Of a stretch of DNA of 64,000 nt, positions 7,322-16,219 are shown piece after piece. Both the position numbers and the translations under genes were made by a program. Origin of the DNA: Clostridiaceae bacterium AM27-36LB (lineage in GTDB: Bacteria > Bacillota > Clostridia > Lachnospirales > Lachnospiraceae); contig QUJQ01000002.1 of NCBI GenBank assembly GCA_003480725.1, positions 1 to 64,000 on the forward strand. The letters run 5' to 3'. Numbering within the stretch: position 1 is the stretch's first letter; each line of letters starts with the position of its first letter. Below the pieces are notes generated by a model that was given only the letters and a program-made list of their open reading frames with translations, did no database searches and had not been told where the DNA came from.

Positions 7322-8776
7322 TTAAGCTGCTGCTTTCATAGGTTTCTTTGTCGCATGGATAAAGATTCCAAGGAAAACTGCTGCCAGGATAATACCTGCC
7401 GGGTATGCGATCGTTGTAGACTGATTCAGGCACTCAGATGCGCAGAAGAAATAGGTCATAGATACAGCACTCATGAATGTTGCCGGTACTGCAGTGATCC
7501 AGTAATTCTTCTTCTCACGGAACAGATACATACTTGCGGTCCACAGAACGATCATAGCCAGCGTCTGGTTGGTCCAGCTGAAGTATCTCCATACGATTGC
7601 ATAATCCAGATGACCTACAAATGCACCAACTGCCAGCAGCGGTACGCAGAGCATCAGTCTCTTCTGGATCTGGTTCTGATCGATCTTGAACCAGTCTGCC
7701 AGTACCAGACGGGCACTTCTGAATGCAGTATCACCAGAAGTGATCGGGCAGACAATAACACCGATCATGGCCAGAGCCACACCAACAGAACCCATGGTCT
7801 TAATGCACACATCATAGATTGCTGCGGACTGTCCATTTGCAAGGATCTCACTTAATCCGGTGCTCAGACCGCCGGTTGCTTCGTATACAGCACATCCAGC
7901 TGCTGCCCAGATCAGAGCAATCACACCTTCAGCTACCATAGCACCATAGAATACAAAGTGTCCCTGTTTCTCAGACTTCATACAACGTGCCATCAACGGC
8001 GACTGTGTGGAATGGAATCCGGAAATCGCACCGCAGGCAACAGTAATAAACATGAAGCTCCAGATCGGTTTTCCATCCGGATGCATATTTGTGAAATGAG
8101 TCCAAATCTCCGGAATGGTGTATGCAGAGTTGGTAAAGATACCAAAGATAACACCAACCGCCATAACGATCAGACAAATACCAAACAGCGGATAGATCCG
8201 TCCAATGATCTTATCAATAGAAATAAAAGTTGCAATAAAGTAATAAGCCAGAATAATCCACAGCCATACCTCTGCACTTGCAAATGTACCTGTGATTCCT
8301 TTGTTTTTCAACAAAGTCACGATCAGTCCAGCCGGTCCTACTGCAAACACTGTACCTACCATAACCAGAAGGACAACACTGAATACACGCATGATGTTCT
8401 TCATCGCACCTCCAAGATAGATACCACATACCTCAGAAATGGATGCACCATCATTTCTCTCAGAAAGCATACCTGAGAAATAATCGTGTACACCACCTGC
8501 AAAGATGGTACCAAAGGTGATCCACAGGAATACGACCGGTCCCCAGAGGGCACCCTGCATGGCACCAAAAATAGGTCCCAAACCTGCGATATTCAGAAGC
8601 TGTACCAGAAACAACTTCCACTGTGGCATAACCACATAGTCGACTCCGTCATTGATCCTGACAGCAGGGGTTTCTCTGTCGTCCGGTGCAAACGTATTCT
8701 CAACGATCTTACCATAGACAAAATACCCTCCAATCAAAAGAGCAAAACAGATAATGAAGCTTAACATAACCAACAC
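7322..8776 (-). CDS. cstA: carbon starvation protein CstA family transporter
   Basis: A 484-residue polytopic membrane protein. The family signature appears as an N-terminal helix with G-G-Y-F-V-Y-G-K, then N-I-A-G-L-G-P-I-F-G-A (about 61-71), G-A-L-W-G-P and F-A-G-G-V-H-D-Y-F-S-G (near 91-101), all highly conserved in CstA/BtsT. These proteins are pyruvate (and proposed peptide) transporters induced on nutrient limitation. At 484 residues this is the shorter Firmicutes form. A GGGAGGTG ribosome site precedes the ATG, and the promoter -10 lies inside a long palindrome. Neighbours handle alanine and serine, which both yield pyruvate, so a pyruvate role fits. Confidence 0.85.
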   Translation of the reverse strand: MLVMLSFIICFALLIGGYFVYGKIVENTFAPDDRETPAVRINDGVDYVVMPQWKLFLVQLLNIAGLGPIFGAMQGALWGPVVFLWITFGTIFAGGVHDYFSGMLSERNDGASISEVCGIYLGGAMKNIMRVFSVVLLVMVGTVFAVGPAGLIVTLLKNKGITGTFASAEVWLWIILAYYFIATFISIDKIIGRIYPLFGICLIVMAVGVIFGIFTNSAYTIPEIWTHFTNMHPDGKPIWSFMFITVACGAISGFHSTQSPLMARCMKSEKQGHFVFYGAMVAEGVIALIWAAAGCAVYEATGGLSTGLSEILANGQSAAIYDVCIKTMGSVGVALAMIGVIVCPITSGDTAFRSARLVLADWFKIDQNQIQKRLMLCVPLLAVGAFVGHLDYAIVWRYFSWTNQTLAMIVLWTASMYLFREKKNYWITAVPATFMSAVSMTYFFCASECLNQSTTIAYPAGIILAAVFLGIFIHATKKPMKAAA

Positions 8777-8784
8777 CTCCCAAT

Positions 8785-8838
8785 GGTTGATATATAATTA
8801 ATACGTTTACATTATATATCAACCTGCACATTTTACAA
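8785..8838 (-). promoter_or_regulatory. cstA promoter with overlapping palindromic operator
   Basis: On the minus strand TTGTAA (8838-8833) and TATAAT (8816-8811) are 16 bases apart. A perfect 14-bp inverted repeat, GGTTGATATATAAT at 8785-8798 and ATTATATATCAACC at 8811-8824 with 12 bases between, covers the -10 and the start point. It would suit a dimeric repressor. It could also form a hairpin just before the ribosome site. Confidence 0.55.
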
Positions 8839-8917
8839 TAGGTGATTTGATTATTTTCGTCAAGTTGCCAAACTTTTCTGCTTTGCTCTTAATATGTACT
8901 ATCAAATTGTATTTATT

Positions 8918-10330
8918 TTATACAAATGCAAATCCGATGACCAGATACAGGATTACTGCCAGTGTTCCACAGCAAAGTGCGTATGGAAGCTGTGTCTGTA
9001 CATGATCAATATGGTCGGATGCCGATCCAGTTGAGGAAAGAACTGTCGTGTCCGACAATGGAGAACAATGGTCTCCGAATACACCGCCGCCTGCTACTGC
9101 ACCGAAGCATGCGTATACCAGTGTTCCAAGCTCCCCGCCAGTAAAGGTAAATGCCAGCGGCAGTGCAATCGGCATACAGATCGCAAAAGTTCCCCAGGAG
9201 GATCCAGTTGCAAATGCCATGATTGCGGAGATGATGAAGATAATTGCCGGAAGCATAGCCGGTGTCAGGAAGCTCTCACTTAAGGATACGATATAGTTTG
9301 CAGTTCCCATATCTTTACTTAAAGCATTGATGGAATATGCCAGTGCCAGCAGAGTAACTGCAGGAACTGCACCTTTAATACCCTGGGTAAGAGTATTCAT
9401 GATCTCCTGGAACGGAATACCCTGGAGCAGCATGCTGATGCTCATGAAAATGATAACAAACAGGAATGCTTCCATAGTCTTTGCAGAACCAAGAGTGATA
9501 TAGGTTCCCAGCGCGATGCTGATGATCATCAACACTGGCAGCAGGAAGTTCAGGAATATCCGTGGTTTGATACCTTCATATGGTTTCATCTCCGTCAGCT
9601 CTTTACCGATCAGCGGAACAGCTCCGTCACGGAGTACTTTTCCTTCATTCATGGCACGCTCTTCTGCTTTCTTCATTGGTCCAAAGTCTTTGATGATTCC
9701 GGAACCAATCAGACCTACCATAATAACAGCAAGAATTGCATAGAAGTTATACGGAATTGCTTTCAGGAACAGGGCAGAACCGTCCTCTTCTGTTACGATG
9801 CAGCCGATGCCAACTGCCAGTCCGCTCAAATATGCAGCCCATCCGGTGATCGGAACCAGCACGCTGACCGGTGCGGATGTGGAGTCTGCGATATAAGCCA
9901 GCTTCTCACGGGAGATTCTTGCTTTATCAGTGATGCTTCTCATGGTAGAACCAACGAACAGCGGGCTGAAGGAATCACTGAAATATACAAAGATTCCAAG
10001 AACCCATGCCATGAGCTGTGCTCCACGGCGGCTTAAATTCTTATCGTGAATCATCTGAGAGAAGCTCTGGATTGCTCCGGTCTTCTGAAAATATGCAACG
10101 ATGATAGCGATAAAAGTATTCAACAGCATGACCCAGGAAAAACTGGTGGTTCCAAGGCTTGTTTTTAAAAGGGTAGGGAACCCTAAAAGTCCCTGACCAG
10201 ACAGCAGCGTACCTACGATGCATGCAACTACCAGTGAAACGATTGTATTTCTGGTTGCAAATGAAAGTACGATAGCAATTAAGGCAGGAATGATGGAGAT
10301 GACCCCCATGTTGATGATTTCTGCTTCCAT
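8918..10330 (-). CDS. Na+/H+ antiporter NhaC family protein
   Basis: A 470-residue protein with about twelve hydrophobic segments. It starts with G-V-I-S-I-I-P-A-L-I-A-I-V-L-S-F-A-T-R. Conserved NhaC-family features are D-S-F-S-P-L-F-V-G-S-T-M-R near 119-131, A-Y-I-A-D-S-T-S-A-P-V-S-V-L-V-P near 145-160, and C-terminal F-A-T-G-S-S-W-G-T-F with G-D-H-C-S-P-L-S-D-T-T. Family members exchange sodium for protons or carry amino or hydroxy acids, and here the flanking cstA and ald genes make an organic-acid or amino-acid substrate possible. Only 54 bases separate it from ald, so the two may be co-transcribed. Confidence 0.85.
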   Translation of the reverse strand: MEAEIINMGVISIIPALIAIVLSFATRNTIVSLVVACIVGTLLSGQGLLGFPTLLKTSLGTTSFSWVMLLNTFIAIIVAYFQKTGAIQSFSQMIHDKNLSRRGAQLMAWVLGIFVYFSDSFSPLFVGSTMRSITDKARISREKLAYIADSTSAPVSVLVPITGWAAYLSGLAVGIGCIVTEEDGSALFLKAIPYNFYAILAVIMVGLIGSGIIKDFGPMKKAEERAMNEGKVLRDGAVPLIGKELTEMKPYEGIKPRIFLNFLLPVLMIISIALGTYITLGSAKTMEAFLFVIIFMSISMLLQGIPFQEIMNTLTQGIKGAVPAVTLLALAYSINALSKDMGTANYIVSLSESFLTPAMLPAIIFIISAIMAFATGSSWGTFAICMPIALPLAFTFTGGELGTLVYACFGAVAGGGVFGDHCSPLSDTTVLSSTGSASDHIDHVQTQLPYALCCGTLAVILYLVIGFAFV

Positions 10331-10384
10331 GTAATGTAAGTCCTCCTATGTATTTCTAAACTTTTCCCTCATATAGATCCAGGC

Positions 10385-11554
10385 TTATTTTAAATGGATC
10401 AGATTTGCAGAGCGGGTAACGGTTGCAGGTGGTGCCTGATCAAGCTGACGATCTGCAATCTCAAGGATTTCCTCCGGGCGGATCCACGGACGATTCTGCA
10501 ATGCGCTGGTCTCCTCATGAGTCAGATATCCTTTATAAGTAGTCATACTTCTTCTTAAGAAACCGTCTCTTGCACATGCTTCAGCAACGCCATTCTTAGC
10601 AATGCTGCGGAAATGCGGCAGTACAGATGCGGCGTATGCAATCGATGCGGAGTTTGCAATTGCTCCCGGAATATTGCTGACACAGAAATGTACAATGCCT
10701 TCTTCAATATAACGCGGGTTCTCATGAGTGGTTTCATGGAAGGACTCAATCGCACCCTGCTCGTCATTACTGATATCTACAATAACAGATCCTTTTTCCA
10801 TCAGTTTCAGCATGGAACGATCGATCAGATAATCTTTGCATCCTTTTGGCCATTTTACACAGTTCAGAACCATATCGGTCTCCGGGAGCAGCTTTGCAAT
10901 GTTCTCTTTTGTAGAGATCATGGTGTTGACCTGCTCCTGATACTGTCTGCTTAAGGAACGAAGTGTTCCGATATTGATATCCATAACGGTACACCATGCT
11001 CCCAGTGCATGAAGAACAGACAAAGCAGCCTGTCCGACAACACCGCCGCCAAGGATCAGGACTTTCATACCCGGAGCTCCGCCAAGACCGCTGACGAATT
11101 TGCCTTTTCCTCCATTGATGGTCAGCATGGACTCAAGACCAAACAGAGCACCCTGTTTACCAGCTGCCTCGCAGTTCGGAGAACCATAACGATGGGAGTC
11201 CTCTGCGGTAAATGCGATGACTTTCTTATCAAGAAGTGCCTGTACCTCTTCCGGATGTGCTGCCGGATGGATGCAGGTAAATACAATCTGACCTTCTCTG
11301 AGCAGATTAAACTCAGACGGTTCAAATTCTTTTACTTTAGTTACAAATTCACAGGTACCGTAAATCTCTTCAGCGGTATCTACCAGTACAGCTCCGGCCT
11401 CTGCATAAGCCTGATCTTCAAATCCTGCTTTTTCTCCGGCTCCTTTCTGTACTTTGACTGTATTTCCATCACCAATCAGAGTTGCTACCTCTCCCGGTGT
11501 GGCAATAACTCGGTTTTCACCTTTTTTGATATCCTTTAAAATACCAATGACCAT
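10385..11554 (-). CDS. ald: alanine dehydrogenase
   Basis: A 389-residue NAD-dependent enzyme that converts L-alanine and NAD+ to pyruvate, ammonia and NADH. It begins M-V-I-G-I-L-K-D-I-K-K-G-E-N-R, the family's N-terminal motif. K-E-F-E-P-S-E near 74-80 and T-A-E-D-S-H-R-Y near 116-123 belong to the substrate domain. The Rossmann domain has L-I-L-G-G-G-V-V-G-Q-A-A near 166-177, and V-S-N-I-P-G-A-I lies near 294-301. The length is close to the usual 370-390. GGAGGCG precedes the ATG. Its own promoter (11636-11664) is followed by an intrinsic terminator inside the leader, so expression may be attenuated. Confidence 0.93.
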   Translation of the reverse strand: MVIGILKDIKKGENRVIATPGEVATLIGDGNTVKVQKGAGEKAGFEDQAYAEAGAVLVDTAEEIYGTCEFVTKVKEFEPSEFNLLREGQIVFTCIHPAAHPEEVQALLDKKVIAFTAEDSHRYGSPNCEAAGKQGALFGLESMLTINGGKGKFVSGLGGAPGMKVLILGGGVVGQAALSVLHALGAWCTVMDINIGTLRSLSRQYQEQVNTMISTKENIAKLLPETDMVLNCVKWPKGCKDYLIDRSMLKLMEKGSVIVDISNDEQGAIESFHETTHENPRYIEEGIVHFCVSNIPGAIANSASIAYAASVLPHFRSIAKNGVAEACARDGFLRRSMTTYKGYLTHEETSALQNRPWIRPEEILEIADRQLDQAPPATVTRSANLIHLK

Positions 11555-11582
11555 GTGTTTGCGCCTCCAAATGTTTTTTCAA

Positions 11583-11616
11583 GAAAAAAGCACAGAAAAG
11601 ATAGTCTTCTGTGCTT
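11583..11616 (-). terminator. intrinsic terminator in the ald leader (possible attenuator)
   Basis: On the minus strand AAGCACAGAA and TTCTGTGCTT pair over 10 bp around a 9-base loop and are followed by TTTTTTC. The hairpin lies after the ald promoter and about 28 bases before the ald ATG, so ald transcripts must pass it. It could also end read-through from the sda operon. Confidence 0.75.
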
Positions 11617-11635
11617 CTTTGCTTTACCATAGCAG

Positions 11636-11664
11636 ATTATACAGTATAACAAGAGATTCTGCAA
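11636..11664 (-). promoter_or_regulatory. ald promoter
   Basis: On the minus strand TTGCAG (11664-11659) and a perfect TATAAT (11641-11636) are 17 bases apart. Confidence 0.7.
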
Positions 11665-11707
11665 GATAAAATTTCATATATTTCCATAATTTGGCATATT
11701 TTGTCTG

Positions 11708-12577
11708 TTATTTGCATCCCAGGCAGGCATCACAGACTGATGGTGCTGTCGCACAGCCACCAAGAGCAGTCTCCCGAAGTTCCACCGGAAGACGTTTCCC
11801 GACACTGTACATCACATCGATCATCTCATCCAGTGGAATCCGCTGTACGATTCCTGACAGGGACATCTCTGCTGCGATCAGTGCATTGGCCACTCCGGCA
11901 GCATTTCTGTTCTGACAAGGATATTCCACCAGACCTCCAACCGGATCGCAGACCAGTCCCAGCATATTCATAAGAACTGTGGATGCCGCATCCAGACAAC
12001 TCTTAGGAGACGCTCCCAGTAGCTCTGCTGCGGCCGATGCTGCCATGGCTGATGCAACTCCCACCTCAGCCTGACAACCACCTACAGCGCCTGCTACAGT
12101 AGCATTTCGCATGGCAAGATAACCAATAGCACCTGCATTATACAGTGCCTGGATCATCTGCTCATCCGTGAATCCATATTCCTCCTGCATAGCGATCATT
12201 AAGCCAGGAACAATTCCTGCAGATCCAGCTGTTGGAGCCGCCACGATCAGTCCCATAGACGAATTGGTCTCAAGAACTGCCATAGCATACATCATCGCCT
12301 TGCCAAGCAGAGAACCACACATGCTCTTTCCAGACTTCTGATGTTCGGATAATCTTTTTGCCTCACCGCCAATCAGGCCTCCCATAGACCGACCCGGTGT
12401 ATTTACCGGTGTTCTGGCGGACTGCTGCATGATCTCATATGCTTTTGCCATACGACAGTCCGCTTCTTCGCCTGTTGTCTCTCCTTGCTCGATTTCACGC
12501 TGACGCATAATCTCTGAGATTGACAGATCTGTCTGCCTGCAAAGCTCAAGCAGTTCTTTTGCATTTCTGAAATCCAT
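11708..12577 (-). CDS. sdaAA: L-serine dehydratase, iron-sulfur type, alpha subunit
   Basis: This 289-residue subunit carries the catalytic [4Fe-4S] domain that deaminates L-serine to pyruvate. Landmarks are M-I-A-M-Q-E near 126, A-A-P-T-A-G-S-A-G-I-V-P-G near 113-125, C-D-P-V-G-G-L-V-E-Y-P-C-Q-N-R-N (cluster cysteines near 209 and 220) and a C-terminal C-D-A-C-L-G-C-K. The beta subunit is encoded 13 bases upstream and a transporter precedes that, giving an uptake-and-deamination operon. The split alpha/beta form is standard in Clostridia and Bacillus. Confidence 0.95.
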   Translation of the reverse strand: MDFRNAKELLELCRQTDLSISEIMRQREIEQGETTGEEADCRMAKAYEIMQQSARTPVNTPGRSMGGLIGGEAKRLSEHQKSGKSMCGSLLGKAMMYAMAVLETNSSMGLIVAAPTAGSAGIVPGLMIAMQEEYGFTDEQMIQALYNAGAIGYLAMRNATVAGAVGGCQAEVGVASAMAASAAAELLGASPKSCLDAASTVLMNMLGLVCDPVGGLVEYPCQNRNAAGVANALIAAEMSLSGIVQRIPLDEMIDVMYSVGKRLPVELRETALGGCATAPSVCDACLGCK

Positions 12578-12590
12578 TCTTGCTGTCCTC

Positions 12591-13259
12591 CTATGGCTGT
12601 ATGATCATGACATTCTGTACATTTTCATTATCTTCCAGTTTCTGTGCCATGTCCTCCGGCAATCTGCCATCAGATTCCACGATCGTATAGGCAATCTCAC
12701 CTTTTGCTTTTCGGAACAGACGCATAAATGCAATATTGACTCCACGATCACTTAAAACCTTTGTAACATGTGCAACTACACCAGGCCGATCCTTCTGGAT
12801 CACGATCACGGCACTGTATTCGCCGGTGAAATCCACATCCACGCCATTGATTCTGGAGATTCTTGCTTTTCCTCCACCAAGAGATTCTCCGCGGACAGTC
12901 ATCTCCTGACCCGCTGCATTTACCATATGAATATCTACGGTATTTGGATGCACATCTGTCTCTTCTTCATTCGGAACAAAGCAAAAGGCGATTCCCTTCT
13001 CTTCTGCAATCCGGAAAGAATCACGGATCCGCATGTCGTCTGTATCAAATCCCATGATACCTCCCAGAAGTGCGCGGTCTGTTCCATGACCGCGATAAGT
13101 TCTGGCAAAAGAACCATACAGAGTAAAGTCCACACGGACCAGTGGCCCGTTGATCATCTTCTGAGCCAGATAAGCAATTCTAGCAGCTCCGGCTGTATGC
13201 GAACTTGACGGTCCGATCATATTCGGACCTAATACATCAAACACGCTGATAAAAGACAT
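12591..13259 (-). CDS. sdaAB: L-serine dehydratase, iron-sulfur type, beta subunit
   Basis: A 222-residue partner of SdaAA. The N-terminal part has the signature D-V-L-G-P-N-M-I-G-P-S-S-S-H-T-A-G (residues 8-24), which helps form the active site, and R-G-H-G-T-D-R-A-L-L-G-G near 55-66. The C-terminal 75 residues are an ACT domain (R-P-G-V-V-A-H-V-T-K-V-L-S near 157-169), likely binding serine for regulation. The gene ends 13 bases before sdaAA and starts one base after the stop of the transporter gene. Confidence 0.95.
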   Translation of the reverse strand: MSFISVFDVLGPNMIGPSSSHTAGAARIAYLAQKMINGPLVRVDFTLYGSFARTYRGHGTDRALLGGIMGFDTDDMRIRDSFRIAEEKGIAFCFVPNEEETDVHPNTVDIHMVNAAGQEMTVRGESLGGGKARISRINGVDVDFTGEYSAVIVIQKDRPGVVAHVTKVLSDRGVNIAFMRLFRKAKGEIAYTIVESDGRLPEDMAQKLEDNENVQNVMIIQP

Positions 13260-13260
13260 C

Positions 13261-14469
13261 CTATGCCTCCTTTTTAATGAATCTCTCGTAAATGGTATTT
13301 ACGATCACACCAATGGCATTATCACCTGATACATTGCAGGCTGTTCCAAAGGAATCCTGAGTAATGTAGAGAGCTACCATGATCGCGCAGATGGCTCCGT
13401 CCGGATCTCCTGCTTCTGCACCGAAGATCATATACAGGAACGGCAGTGCAGTCATAATGGATCCACCCGGTGCTCCCGGAGAAGCAACCATTGCCACACC
13501 GAGCGTCATGATAAACGGAATAACTGTTCCCAGGCTGATCGGCAACTGGTTCATCAGACATACAGCAGTCGCACAGGCTGTGATGGTGATCATGGATCCT
13601 GCCATATGGATATTTGCACAAAGCGGTACTACAAAGTTGCGGATCTGCTCACATACTCCATCATTCTTTGCACATTCCAGATTGACCGGAATGGTGGCAG
13701 CAGAAGACTGCGTTCCAAGAGCGGTGGTATATCCCGGAACCTGATTTTTGATCAGTTCAAATGGATTCTTTTTACTCACTGCTCCGGCGATCACAAACTG
13801 AATCAGAATACAGATCAGATGCATAACGATCACTACCAGGAATACCTTCCACAAAATACTTAAGATTGCAAAGGTTTTACCAGATTTGGTCATATCCACG
13901 AAGGTTCCGCAGATATACAACGGAAGCAGAGGAATAATGACTGTATGGAGTACTTTGTCGATGATCTTGGAGAACTCAGCCATACCATTGTACAGACTGT
14001 TTCCAATCTGTTTTCCTCTCATGGAAGACAGACAAAGTCCCAGGATAAATGCCAGTGCTACAGCAGACAACGTATCCAGGATTGCCTGCAGAGAAATAGA
14101 AAAGTACGGGCTTAAAGATGCATCTGCAGTTGCAGCGATCTGATCCAGTGCATCTGCACTCATAAAGCTTGGAAACAGATTGATAGATACCAGGAACGAT
14201 GCGGTACCTGCAATCAGTGTAGAACCGTATGCAAGTGCTACAGTGATCAGCAGAAGTTTTCCTGCCCCCTGAGACAGATCTGCGATTCCCATAGTTACAT
14301 AAGCCAGGATCATCAATGGAATAACGAATTTCAGGAAGCTGCTGAATAATCCTGATAAAGTTACAACGATCCTGCAGATCTCCTCCGGCAGGAACTGTCC
14401 GATCAGAATACCAAGAATAATGGCAATGATCAATTTTGGCACAAGGCCGAGTTTCTTCTTTTCTTTCAT
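13261..14469 (-). CDS. dicarboxylate/amino acid:cation symporter, likely serine uptake
   Basis: A 402-residue member of the DAACS/SstT family. It opens with a positively charged stretch, then a helix L-I-I-A-I-I-L-G-I-L-I-G-Q-F. The C-terminal half carries T-T-A-L-G-T-Q-S-S-A-A-T-I-P-V-N (the serine-rich re-entrant loop, about 246-261), N-I-H-M-A-G-S and P-G-A-P-G-G. Its place as first gene of the sdaAB-sdaAA operon suggests sodium-coupled uptake of serine or threonine. Specificity is inferred from context. The operon promoter at 14538-14566 faces a LysR gene. Confidence 0.88.
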   Translation of the reverse strand: MKEKKKLGLVPKLIIAIILGILIGQFLPEEICRIVVTLSGLFSSFLKFVIPLMILAYVTMGIADLSQGAGKLLLITVALAYGSTLIAGTASFLVSINLFPSFMSADALDQIAATADASLSPYFSISLQAILDTLSAVALAFILGLCLSSMRGKQIGNSLYNGMAEFSKIIDKVLHTVIIPLLPLYICGTFVDMTKSGKTFAILSILWKVFLVVIVMHLICILIQFVIAGAVSKKNPFELIKNQVPGYTTALGTQSSAATIPVNLECAKNDGVCEQIRNFVVPLCANIHMAGSMITITACATAVCLMNQLPISLGTVIPFIMTLGVAMVASPGAPGGSIMTALPFLYMIFGAEAGDPDGAICAIMVALYITQDSFGTACNVSGDNAIGVIVNTIYERFIKKEA

Positions 14470-14537
14470 TAGTATATCCCCTCCGATAATTATTCACGCC
14501 CTATGTTTCAACTTAACATTGACGTATCGACTGATAA

Positions 14538-14566
14538 ATTATATCATTGGATCATACACGAATCAA
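14538..14566 (-). promoter_or_regulatory. promoter of the serine transporter-sdaAB-sdaAA operon
   Basis: On the minus strand TTGATT (14566-14561) and TATAAT (14543-14538) are 17 bases apart. A palindrome GAAT-CAA-ATTC (14560-14570) and several T-N11-A patterns in the same divergent region are suitable for the LysR protein encoded next door. Confidence 0.6.
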
Positions 14567-14622
14567 ATTCATAGTTTTAATGTATATATTGAATTATTTT
14601 CATAATAAGAGAGGAATCATTC

Positions 14623-15510
14623 ATGGAATTTCGTCAGCTTAACACCTTTATCCAGGTGGCAAAATATCAAAGCTTTTCAAAAGCTGCAGAGCATCTTGGA
14701 TACTCACAGTCTGCTGTCACAGTACAGATCCGAATGCTGGAAAAAGAATTAAATACCCGATTATTTGACAGGATGGGGAAAAAAATTCTTCTAACTTCCC
14801 AAGGACAGGAATTTCTGGAATGTGCCAACACGATTTTATATGATGTAGAAAAAGCAAAATGTTCTATGGAATCAGAGAAGGCAGAACTGAAGAATCCTTT
14901 GCGGATCGGAACTATCGAATCCCTTTGTTTTTCCAAACTTCCTTCCATTATTCATTATTTCCGTGAGCATTATCCGAAAGTGGAATTTCGGATCGTCACA
15001 GCCTCTCCGGAGGAGCTGATCTCACAGATGGAACAAAATGAACTGGATCTCATCTACATACTGGATACTCCCCGATGGACCAAAGACTGGATCAAGGTTA
15101 TGGAAATTCCGGAAGACATGATATTTGTCTGCTCTTCCCACGCAGCTTTTGTATCAGACAAAGAATTTTCGATTGCAGAACTGTTGGATAAGCCTTTCTT
15201 TCTGACAGAGAAAGATGCCAATTATCGACAGGCATTTGATCAGGCACTTGCCCAGAAGTGCCTGGATCTGCACCCACATCTGGAAATCAGTAATACAGAA
15301 TTCATCATTCATATGCTGGAGCAGAATGATGGTATCTCTCTTCTTCCATATTTTGCTGTGCAAAAAGAAGTTGAAGATGACCGTCTGGCAATTCTTCATG
15401 TAAATGATATCCAGATCACCATGTATCGGCAATTGCTGTATCACAAAAGCAAATTTCTGACAGAGGAGATGAAGAAATTTATCTATCTTGCAGAACTGGA
15501 TTATACCTGA
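14623..15510 (+). CDS. LysR family transcriptional regulator
   Basis: A 295-residue regulator with the N-terminal LysR helix-turn-helix: M-E-F-R-Q-L-N-T-F-I-Q-V-A (1-13), S-F-S-K-A-A-E-H-L-G-Y-S-Q-S-A-V-T (17-33) and Q-I-R-M-L-E-K-E-L-N-T-R-L-F-D-R (35-50). Residues from about 90 form the periplasmic-binding-protein-like effector domain. It is divergent from the serine transporter and dehydratase operon, with 153 bases between. LysR proteins usually control the divergent operon, so serine or a product is the likely signal. AGAGAGGA precedes the ATG. A bidirectional terminator follows. Confidence 0.93.
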   Translation: MEFRQLNTFIQVAKYQSFSKAAEHLGYSQSAVTVQIRMLEKELNTRLFDRMGKKILLTSQGQEFLECANTILYDVEKAKCSMESEKAELKNPLRIGTIESLCFSKLPSIIHYFREHYPKVEFRIVTASPEELISQMEQNELDLIYILDTPRWTKDWIKVMEIPEDMIFVCSSHAAFVSDKEFSIAELLDKPFFLTEKDANYRQAFDQALAQKCLDLHPHLEISNTEFIIHMLEQNDGISLLPYFAVQKEVEDDRLAILHVNDIQITMYRQLLYHKSKFLTEEMKKFIYLAELDYT

Positions 15511-15524
15511 TTATTTGCAACACG

Positions 15525-15570
15525 AAAAATGGCTGCTTTCTCAGACATTCCTGTGAAAACAGCCATTTCT
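15525..15570. terminator. bidirectional terminator between the LysR and NUDIX genes
   Basis: AAATGGCTG (15527-15535) pairs with CAGCCATTT (15560-15568). On the plus strand it is followed by CTTTATC, and on the minus strand by TTTTTCG. It separates two convergent genes. Confidence 0.75.
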
Positions 15571-15589
15571 TTATCTATTTCCTTATCGT

Positions 15590-16216
15590 TTATTCATTAT
15601 GAAGAAAATAAAACGGATCTTCCTCTGTGTGATGCAGAAAATGCATCAGCAGATAAGCACAGTTGATGGAAAGTTTTTCCTCCTTCAGTATCCGTCGGAC
15701 CTCCGTTCTGTCTGCCAGGACCACTTCGATCTCTTCATTGTCTTCAAGACCTTCTCTGGACACCTGTCCAGTGGAGCAGCCGTACACAGTAGCCACCGAT
15801 TCATCGGTCATTCCGATCGAACTGAATAAGGGCTTGCAGAACATCTCATCTGCTTTCAACGGAACAAAATCAAGTCCGGTCTCTTCCTTCATCTCGCGAA
15901 TGCCTGCCTGTGCAGGATCTTCGCCTTTATCTACCAGGCCGGCCGGAAATTCGTATACAAAATCGTCGATAGAAAAACGGTACTGGCGAACCAGAACTAC
16001 ATGATCCTTTTTTTCTCCATAGAGAGAATAGATGATCACGCCGTCCGGCTTGTTTTCCCGGGTCTTCATCTTCAGTTCTTCCATAGACATTGCACGGGAT
16101 GCGATGTGATATACACCATGGCCACCCACTTTATTTTCATACTGAAGATCATACATATTCAGGAACTTATTCTCTGTGGTTTTTTCCACCGACAGAACCC
16201 GATCATGTCCTTGCAT
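15590..16216 (-). CDS. NUDIX hydrolase, probable ADP-ribose pyrophosphatase
   Basis: A 208-residue NUDIX enzyme. The box G-x5-E-x7-R-E-x-x-E-E-x-G is seen as G-L-V-D-K-G-E then R-E-M-K-E-E-T-G at about 117-139, which binds the metal ion. E-F-P-A-G just before it and the preceding strand H-V-V-L-V-R-Q-Y-R are typical of ADP-ribose pyrophosphatases, which split ADP-ribose to AMP and ribose 5-phosphate. It closes the rplU-rpmA-obgE-yhbY-nadD-yqeK-rsfS row, three bases after rsfS, so it is probably in that operon. The exact nucleoside diphosphate substrate is not certain. Confidence 0.88.
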   Translation of the reverse strand: MQGHDRVLSVEKTTENKFLNMYDLQYENKVGGHGVYHIASRAMSMEELKMKTRENKPDGVIIYSLYGEKKDHVVLVRQYRFSIDDFVYEFPAGLVDKGEDPAQAGIREMKEETGLDFVPLKADEMFCKPLFSSIGMTDESVATVYGCSTGQVSREGLEDNEEIEVVLADRTEVRRILKEEKLSINCAYLLMHFLHHTEEDPFYFLHNE

Positions 16217-16219
16217 GGT

